Below are positions 4,834 to 8,715 of a stretch of 8,715 nucleotides of DNA, in pieces (position 1 is the first letter of the stretch; each line of letters opens with the position of its first letter). The notes under the pieces are model-generated. The model saw only the letters and a list, made by a program, of their open reading frames with translations. It was not told the DNA's origin and searched no databases. The DNA comes from Treponema sp. (GTDB lineage: Bacteria > Spirochaetota > Spirochaetia > Treponematales > Breznakiellaceae), in assembly GCA_009786625.1 (NCBI GenBank), contig WQRT01000024.1, forward strand, positions 12,801-21,515. Direction: 5' to 3'. The position numbers and the translations under genes are program-made.

Positions 4834-4933
4834 AAATAAGGCTTTTTTTAGATTAACGTGATTGCGCCCTACAATCACATCACCAATCGAACTTTCTTTT
4901 GATTAACGTGATTGCGTTCTACAATCACCTCAT
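4813..4933 (-). ncRNA. tenpI: TenpI-like repeat antitoxin RNA
   Basis: The predicted transcript starts near 4933 (from the promoter at 4968-4940) and ends at the terminator. It contains two repeats with a 50-base period (4901-4932, then 4851-4882; 29 of 32 positions identical). Each carries a hairpin with a 7-bp stem GTGATTG/CAATCAC and a 7-base loop (TAGAACG or TAGGGCG), followed by an A-rich segment, as expected of pseudoknot-forming antitoxin units. The second unit is followed by about 17 bases before the terminator. The RNA is assigned by position and structure; the 5' end is a prediction. Confidence 0.7.
4851..4932 (-). repeat. Two tandem antitoxin repeats, period 50 bp
   Basis: Plus-strand copies begin with GATTAACGTGATTGCG at 4851 and 4901 and continue with CTACAATCAC. 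Differences are CC/TT in the hairpin loop, and A/C and further changes toward the variable end. The shared 32 bases plus 18 variable bases make the unit. Confidence 0.85.
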
Positions 4934-4939
4934 ACCATA

Positions 4940-4968
4940 AATATACCACATAACAGAAATCAAGTCAA
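4940..4968 (-). promoter_or_regulatory. Promoter of the antitoxin RNA/toxin locus
   Basis: On the minus strand, TTGACT (4968-4963), a 17-base spacer and TATATT (4945-4940). It is strong, as expected for an antitoxin RNA, and starts just before the first repeat. Seven bases separate its -35 from the left end of the foldback element at 4976. Confidence 0.7.
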
Positions 4969-4975
4969 ATAACCC

Positions 4976-5112
4976 ATTCACCGCAGCCGGCAGGCAAGCG
5001 ATCCGGTAAAGCCATTTTTGCGGTTCCTCGCGTAGGAGACCTCAAAGAGGGCTCCGAAGCGAATTCTCAGCAAAGGTTTTGCCGGATCGCTTGCCTGCCG
5101 GCTGCGGTGAAT
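4976..5112. repeat. 137-bp foldback element with 38-bp inverted arms
   Basis: Left arm 4976-5013 and right arm 5075-5112 are inverted complements at 36 of 38 positions, the outer 31 without a mismatch. Both mismatches would form G-U pairs in RNA. The 61-base interior adds nested pairing: TTTGC (5017-5021) with GCAAA (5070-5074), and GGAG-A-CCTC against GAGG-G-CTCC around an AAA loop. The arms are GC-rich in AT-rich surroundings. There is no reading frame, no flanking target duplication that I can see, and no attC core sites. A small foldback or MITE-like element, a boundary terminator or a recombination site are the candidates. Confidence 0.85.
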
Positions 5113-5118
5113 GTGACA

Positions 5119-5147
5119 TTGACATATTTTGTTATTTCCACTACAAT
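5119..5147 (+). promoter_or_regulatory. Promoter of the rpoZ-like/miaA genes
   Basis: TTGACA (5119-5124), a 17-base spacer and TACAAT (5142-5147). The predicted start of transcription falls on or next to the ATG at 5154, so the first gene would be leaderless; no Shine-Dalgarno sequence is present (ATCCCCCT before the ATG). Confidence 0.75.
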
Positions 5148-5153
5148 CCCCCT

Positions 5154-5351
5154 ATGATATTTCCATTAAAAGACCTTATCGAATACAGCGACAACATGTA
5201 CGAAGTCACCACCGCCGCTTCACGCAGAGCGTACCAGCTCTCCTCGGTGCTCGAAAAAGAAGAAAAGGAAGACTGGGACGGAAAAATGGTCGCCCTTGCC
5301 GCGCTTCAGGTTTTTACGCAGGAAGTCCAGTTCCGCCTGGAAGCTGAATAA
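5154..5351 (+). CDS. rpoZ: Putative RNA polymerase omega subunit (65 aa)
   Basis: The short protein has the omega-type core DNMYEVTTAASRRAYQLS, matching the NRFELVxxAxxRARQL pattern of the family, then an acidic linker (EKEEKEDW) and a helix ending VFTQEVQFRLEAE. Omega stabilises assembly of the beta-prime subunit. A longer frame opens at 5079, but that start lies inside the foldback element and upstream of the promoter, so 5154 is chosen. The gene stands directly in front of miaA (18 bases between stop and next start), an order I associate with treponemes. The length is short for omega and the match rests on one motif, so the name is tentative. Confidence 0.6.
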   Translation: MIFPLKDLIEYSDNMYEVTTAASRRAYQLSSVLEKEEKEDWDGKMVALAALQVFTQEVQFRLEAE

Positions 5352-5369
5352 AAAAACCGAAAATTACCT

Positions 5370-6347
5370 TTGGAAGCCTCTCCCGTTACGGTTTTAGTCC
5401 TCTTCGGGCCGACAGCCTCCGGGAAAACGCGCCTTCTCCTTGAACTTTTTAACTCCCCCGGTAAGCTTCAAGCCGAGGTCATTTCCGCAGATTCAATGCA
5501 GGTCTACCGCGGTATGGACATCGGCACAGCTAAGCCTTCGGCTGATGAAAGACGCCGCCTTCCCCACCACTTAATTGACATCCGCGATCCTAACGAACAA
5601 TTTAACGCGGGGGATTTCGTGCGCCTCGCCGATAAGACTTGCGTTGAAACCGCTTCTCGCGGAAAGCTGCCTGTTGTTTCAGGCGGAACAGGTTTCTATT
5701 TAAAAAATTTTATTTTAGGTTTAAGCGAAGCGCCTTCCTGCGGCGCGGCGGTACGCGGACAGCTAAAACAGGAACTTGCTGAGAAAGGATCTGCCGCTCT
5801 AATGGAAGAACTTGCGCTTTGCGATCTGGTCAGCGCCGGAAGAATTCACATTAATGATGAGTACCGTATGTTACGCGCGCTTGAAGTGTACCGATCAAGC
5901 GGTAAGCCGCTCTCCTCGTTTGAAGTAAACTCGAACGTTAAACGCTCCGGGTTTAATTTTATCATCATCGGGCTGTCGCGCCCAAGAGAAGAACTTTACA
6001 GACGGATAAATCAACGCTGCGATGATATGTTCAATCTTGGACTTCCAGACGAAGTTCGTTCCTTGTTTGATGCCGGTTATACCCCCGATGATCCCGGTTT
6101 ACGCGCCATCGGTTACAGGGAATTTTTTATTAAAGAAGACGACGAGGAAAAATTATCCGCCGGAAAAAAATGGAAGCTCTCAAAAGATATCGAGGGAGTT
6201 AAAGCTCTTGCCGCGCAAAACAGCAGACGTTACGCGAAAAGACAGATAACATTTTTCGCTGGTCTCCCCGATGTAAACTGGATAGAAGCCGATGACGATC
6301 ACGCTAAAACGGCTAAACTAATATTAGATAAGATTAAAATTCTTTAG
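5370..6347 (+). CDS. miaA: tRNA dimethylallyltransferase
   Basis: Transfers a dimethylallyl group to N6 of A37 in tRNAs that read codons starting with U, the first step to ms2i6A, in the cytoplasm. Motifs seen: P-loop GPTASGKT (13-20), SADSMQVYRGMDIGTAKP (39-56), LPHHLIDIRDP (64-74), VVSGGTGFYLKNF (102-114), and toward the end AIGYREF and SRRYAKRQITFF, the tRNA-binding and catalytic segments. Length (325) is normal. The start is a TTG at 5370; no ATG occurs before the P-loop and there is no clear ribosome binding site. Translation probably depends on coupling to the gene ending 18 bases upstream, with transcription from the promoter at 5119-5147. Confidence 0.95.
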   Translation: MEASPVTVLVLFGPTASGKTRLLLELFNSPGKLQAEVISADSMQVYRGMDIGTAKPSADERRRLPHHLIDIRDPNEQFNAGDFVRLADKTCVETASRGKLPVVSGGTGFYLKNFILGLSEAPSCGAAVRGQLKQELAEKGSAALMEELALCDLVSAGRIHINDEYRMLRALEVYRSSGKPLSSFEVNSNVKRSGFNFIIIGLSRPREELYRRINQRCDDMFNLGLPDEVRSLFDAGYTPDDPGLRAIGYREFFIKEDDEEKLSAGKKWKLSKDIEGVKALAAQNSRRYAKRQITFFAGLPDVNWIEADDDHAKTAKLILDKIKIL

Positions 6348-6404
6348 AATATATCGCTGGAATATTTTTCATTTTTATGCTATCTTGCTGTAAAAGGAAA
6401 ATAA

Positions 6405-7673
6405 ATGATCGACAACATTGAGAGACGAAACCGGCCGCGATTTCTTGACGTTATTTACCGGCCTGAAGAAAAAATCGGACGTTTTTTAAGCGTACTCGTT
6501 TTATTCGGGATTGCTTTCGGGCTTAAACGCGGAATACAGGACAACTACCTCGCCGAGATAATTAACATCGAACCTTTTGAACGCGGCATCGTGGAATTTT
6601 TCAGGGAACTGCCGGGATTGCTTTTGGTATTCATACTCGCTTTAATGTACAGATTCGCGGACAGTAAAGTATTTAAAGTCGGCGTCGCTCTTATGGCGGC
6701 AGGACTTGCAGGTCTTCTTGTAACAAGCTCGATCGAAACTCTGATGATAAAAGTTTTTGTAGTTTTTTTTATGGTAGTTTTCAGCACAGGTGAACACATC
6801 ATCATGCCGGTTCGCAGCACAATCGCGATGGAACTCGCAAAACGCGAAAAAGCTGGAGCGTCCCTCGGAATAACTACATCGATAAACCAGCTTGGAAATA
6901 TCGCGGGCTTTCTTATCGTAACGGCTGTTTTCTATTTTCTCGGGAGAATGGGATACACAAGAACCGACATGACAGGATACAGAATCGTATTCGGTATAGC
7001 GACCGCGTTAATGATAGCGGCGGTGATGGTTTCCGCGGCGTTAAAAGAAACAACTTTGAAAGCGCCGAGACAGCGTTTTTACTTCGCGAAAAAATTCAAC
7101 AAATATTACATACTGGAAGTCTTTTACGGATCGCGCAAACAGATCTTTCTCACCTTCGCGCCGTATGTACTGATCCTTCAATACGGAGCAGACCCTTCCA
7201 TCATGTCGATACTCTTCGCGATATGCGCTGTCTTTGTCATGCTGTGCAGTCCATTAATCGGCAAGTTGATCGACAAAGTCGGCTACAAAGCTGTTATGGT
7301 AGGCGACACTTTAATTTTAATCGTTGTATGCCTGATGTACGGTTTTTCGCACAGGCTGTTTACGCCCGGCGTCGCGTTTATCGTTGTCTGCATAAATTTT
7401 ATCCTTGATCAGATCATCTCAATCGCGAGCATGGCGAATAACGTCTATGTCCAGCGCATTTCTAAAAACCGCGAAGAAATTACGGCGACACTGTCTACGG
7501 GCATTTCAGTTAATCACGTTTTCAGCGTTGTTATCGCATTATTAGGCGGCTGGATCTGGAAAATCGCCGGAATAGAAACGCTTTTTACAATCTCTGCCAT
7601 ACTCGGTTTAATCAACAGTATCTACGCCGCAACAATTAAAAAGAGCGAAGAGATCGTTCCCGAGGACGAGTAG
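6405..7673 (+). CDS. Major facilitator superfamily transporter (422 aa)
   Basis: An inner-membrane transporter with about 10-12 hydrophobic segments, including about 27-43, 69-84, 90-109, 113-128, 162-180, 195-212, 247-263, 266-284, 300-315, 322-342 and 368-386. A motif-A-like loop, GKLIDKVGYKAVMVGD (286-301), follows the segment ending at 284, and a charged stretch with FAKKFNKYY marks the central loop. Substrate cannot be read from the sequence. The start has AAGGAAA six bases upstream. A TATGCTATCTT (6376-6386) could be an extended -10, suggesting its own promoter separate from miaA, 57 bases upstream. The gene runs convergent to rnfB, with 34 bases between stops. Confidence 0.9.
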   Translation: MIDNIERRNRPRFLDVIYRPEEKIGRFLSVLVLFGIAFGLKRGIQDNYLAEIINIEPFERGIVEFFRELPGLLLVFILALMYRFADSKVFKVGVALMAAGLAGLLVTSSIETLMIKVFVVFFMVVFSTGEHIIMPVRSTIAMELAKREKAGASLGITTSINQLGNIAGFLIVTAVFYFLGRMGYTRTDMTGYRIVFGIATALMIAAVMVSAALKETTLKAPRQRFYFAKKFNKYYILEVFYGSRKQIFLTFAPYVLILQYGADPSIMSILFAICAVFVMLCSPLIGKLIDKVGYKAVMVGDTLILIVVCLMYGFSHRLFTPGVAFIVVCINFILDQIISIASMANNVYVQRISKNREEITATLSTGISVNHVFSVVIALLGGWIWKIAGIETLFTISAILGLINSIYAATIKKSEEIVPEDE

Positions 7674-7692
7674 CCGGATTTATTCGTTAATC

Positions 7693-7715
7693 AAAAAAAA
7701 CTATCAGCTATCTGA
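7693..7715 (-). terminator. Weak terminator at the end of rnfB
   Basis: On the minus strand, TCAG-ATAG-CTGA forms a 4-bp stem overlapping the stop codon and is followed by TAG and eight T. The stem is short, so termination is uncertain. Confidence 0.35.
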
Positions 7716-8505
7716 ACAACTTAATCGCTTTTGAAGGGCACTTGTTTATGCACTCCATACATAATGTGCATTTATCATAATCAATGTGCGCGATGTTATC
7801 TGACACTGTGATTGCGCCTTCTTTGCAAATTTTTTGACAGAGGGTGCAGCCAATGCATCCGGCGCGGCAGCTTTCCTTTACCGCTCTCGCCTTGTCCCTT
7901 GAGTTGCATAAAACACGCACAGCGTTTTTTTCGGGTATTATCTCGATCAATTTTTTAGGGCATACATTAACGCATTTTCCGCAGGCGCTGCATTTTTCAG
8001 GGATCACAACGGCGATGCTGTCAACCATTTTAATCGCGCCGAACGGGCACGCGTTCTTGCAACTTTCAAGACCGATGCAGCTATACGCGCATGTTTTGTT
8101 TCCGCCTGTTGCTAGCTGTGACGCGGAGACGCAGCTTTTCGGTCCGTCGTAAATATAATTTCTTTTAATGTTATCGTTCGATCCGTTGCACATAATAAAA
8201 GCGACCTTGCGGCTTGCGGGAGCCGCGTCAACTCCCATCTGCTTCGCGATTTCGGCGGCGGCGGAAGGACCTCCCGGCGGACAGCCGCGGTAACTTGCCA
8301 CGCCCTGAACAACGCGCTCGGCGAAAACTGTGCAGCCCGGATAACCGCATCCGCCGCAGTTCGCGCCCGGCAGTACGTTGATGATCCTGTCAACTTTTGG
8401 ATCGGATTCGACGGCGAATTTTTTAGCGGAAAAACCGAGTATCACTCCGAATAATAACGCCAATCCCCCGACGCTTATAATTGGATATAAAATGCTTTCA
8501 AACAT
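7708..8505 (-). CDS. rnfB: Rnf complex subunit RnfB (ferredoxin-type electron-transfer protein)
   Basis: Part of the membrane ferredoxin:NAD+ oxidoreductase that couples electron flow to Na+ or H+ transport. Seen: an N-terminal membrane anchor (about 6-28), the Fe-S motif with Cys50, 53, 58 and 75 (LPGANCGGCGYPGC...CPPGG), then several ferredoxin-like sets: CX3CX5CX3CP (139-153), CX2CX2CX3CP (172-182), CX2CX2CX3C (217-227) and CX2CX2CX3CP (246-256). Length 265 and the extra clusters match the RnfB of anaerobes rather than the shorter proteobacterial form. GGAGG five bases before the ATG gives a strong ribosome binding site. It follows rnfA with nine bases between. As the last gene before a convergent neighbour, it probably closes an rnfCDGEAB operon entering from the right edge. 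Confidence 0.95.
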   Translation of the reverse strand: MFESILYPIISVGGLALLFGVILGFSAKKFAVESDPKVDRIINVLPGANCGGCGYPGCTVFAERVVQGVASYRGCPPGGPSAAAEIAKQMGVDAAPASRKVAFIMCNGSNDNIKRNYIYDGPKSCVSASQLATGGNKTCAYSCIGLESCKNACPFGAIKMVDSIAVVIPEKCSACGKCVNVCPKKLIEIIPEKNAVRVLCNSRDKARAVKESCRAGCIGCTLCQKICKEGAITVSDNIAHIDYDKCTLCMECINKCPSKAIKLFR

Positions 8506-8514
8506 ACCCGCCTC

Positions 8515-8715
8515 CTATATCAAACCTATAAAACCCATGAACGCTATGCTCATAAGGCCCGCGGAAAAAAGCGCGAGAGGAAAGCCGCGGAACAATTCGG
8601 GGACATCGGTGTTCGCTTCGTACTTTTCGCGGATCCCTGCGAATAAAAATATCGCGAGTGTGAAACCTGCGCCTGCTCCGATGCTGTTTACAATCGATCC
8701 TAAAAGTGTAAACTC
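8515..8715 (-). CDS. rnfA: Rnf complex subunit RnfA, C-terminal part (partial)
   Basis: The last 66 codons on the minus strand read FTLLGSIVNSIGAGAGFTLA, IFLFAGIREKYE, VPELFRGFPLALFSAGLMSI and AFMGFIGLI, ending in TAG at 8517-8515. This is the conserved end of RnfA, an integral membrane subunit of the Rnf/Nqr type (related to NqrE) that helps form the ion-translocating core and carries part of an intramembrane iron-sulfur centre. At least two membrane segments are visible. The stop overlaps the ribosome binding site of rnfB, suggesting coupled translation. The N-terminal part lies beyond the window edge. Confidence 0.9.
   Translation of the reverse strand, partial: EFTLLGSIVNSIGAGAGFTLAIFLFAGIREKYEANTDVPELFRGFPLALFSAGLMSIAFMGFIGLI

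Noticed and set aside
4851..4932. CRISPR-like direct repeats
   Set aside because: Only two copies with a 50-bp period and no cas genes; position before a ToxN-type toxin and the terminator explain them as type III antitoxin repeats.
4976..5112. Integron attC site
   Set aside because: Size and fold are in range, but I see no R'/R'' core pair (GTTRRRY with RYYYAAC) at the ends and no integron integrase in the window.
5079..5153. Longer start for the omega-like gene (25 more residues)
   Set aside because: This stretch lies partly in the right arm of the foldback element and across the -35/-10 promoter boxes, and the translation there does not look like protein. The ATG at 5154 fits the promoter and the family start.
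6022..6249. Frame inside miaA
   Set aside because: Out-of-frame shadow of a well-conserved enzyme gene.
8112..8393. Open frame overlapping rnfB in another frame
   Set aside because: Shadow of rnfB, whose cysteine motifs leave no doubt about the real frame.

Overview
The window looks like a chromosomal segment of a host-associated, fermentative spirochaete, most likely Treponema-like. This rests on four things: an Rnf complex of the anaerobe type (rnfA-rnfB), a short omega-like ORF directly in front of miaA, a secreted beta-barrel protein with a tract I associate with treponemes, and mixed base composition in which AT-rich accessory stretches sit between GC-richer core genes. The genus is inference from gene content; no rRNA is present.

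Layout. Bases 1-90 may be the end of a lysine-rich gene. Then comes a family 5 glycoside hydrolase (to 1129) whose conserved N-terminal region reads through upstream of its first ATG without any canonical start. A strong promoter (1171-1199) serves a 142-residue protein of unknown function (1209-1637). From 1562 to about 5112 lies an accessory zone: a 420-bp cassette flanked by copies of the 3' end of that gene and carrying a minus-strand 72-residue gene; a remnant ORF; a minus-strand outer-membrane-type protein (2242-3477); a divergent XRE-family regulator (3591-3896) with inverted-repeat operators between the two; a second cassette, 446 bp, flanked by copies of the 3' end of the regulator gene and carrying an orphan hicB; a type III toxin-antitoxin locus of the TenpIN kind (4350-4968); and a 137-bp foldback element (4976-5112). 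Core genes then resume: omega-like subunit, miaA, an MFS transporter, and convergent rnfB and rnfA running off the right edge.

The most striking point is that two different host genes have had their 3' ends duplicated in the same way. Each tail copy is followed by a small minus-strand gene with its own promoter. In both cases the TTGACA -35 box of the cassette gene abuts or slightly overlaps the start of the next tail copy. In the second case all five differences within the duplicated coding tail are synonymous, so both copies evolved as functional coding sequence before they came together. This resembles a cassette system that uses gene 3' ends as attachment sites and restores the reading frame on insertion. 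No recombinase is visible in the window, so the mechanism is a hypothesis.
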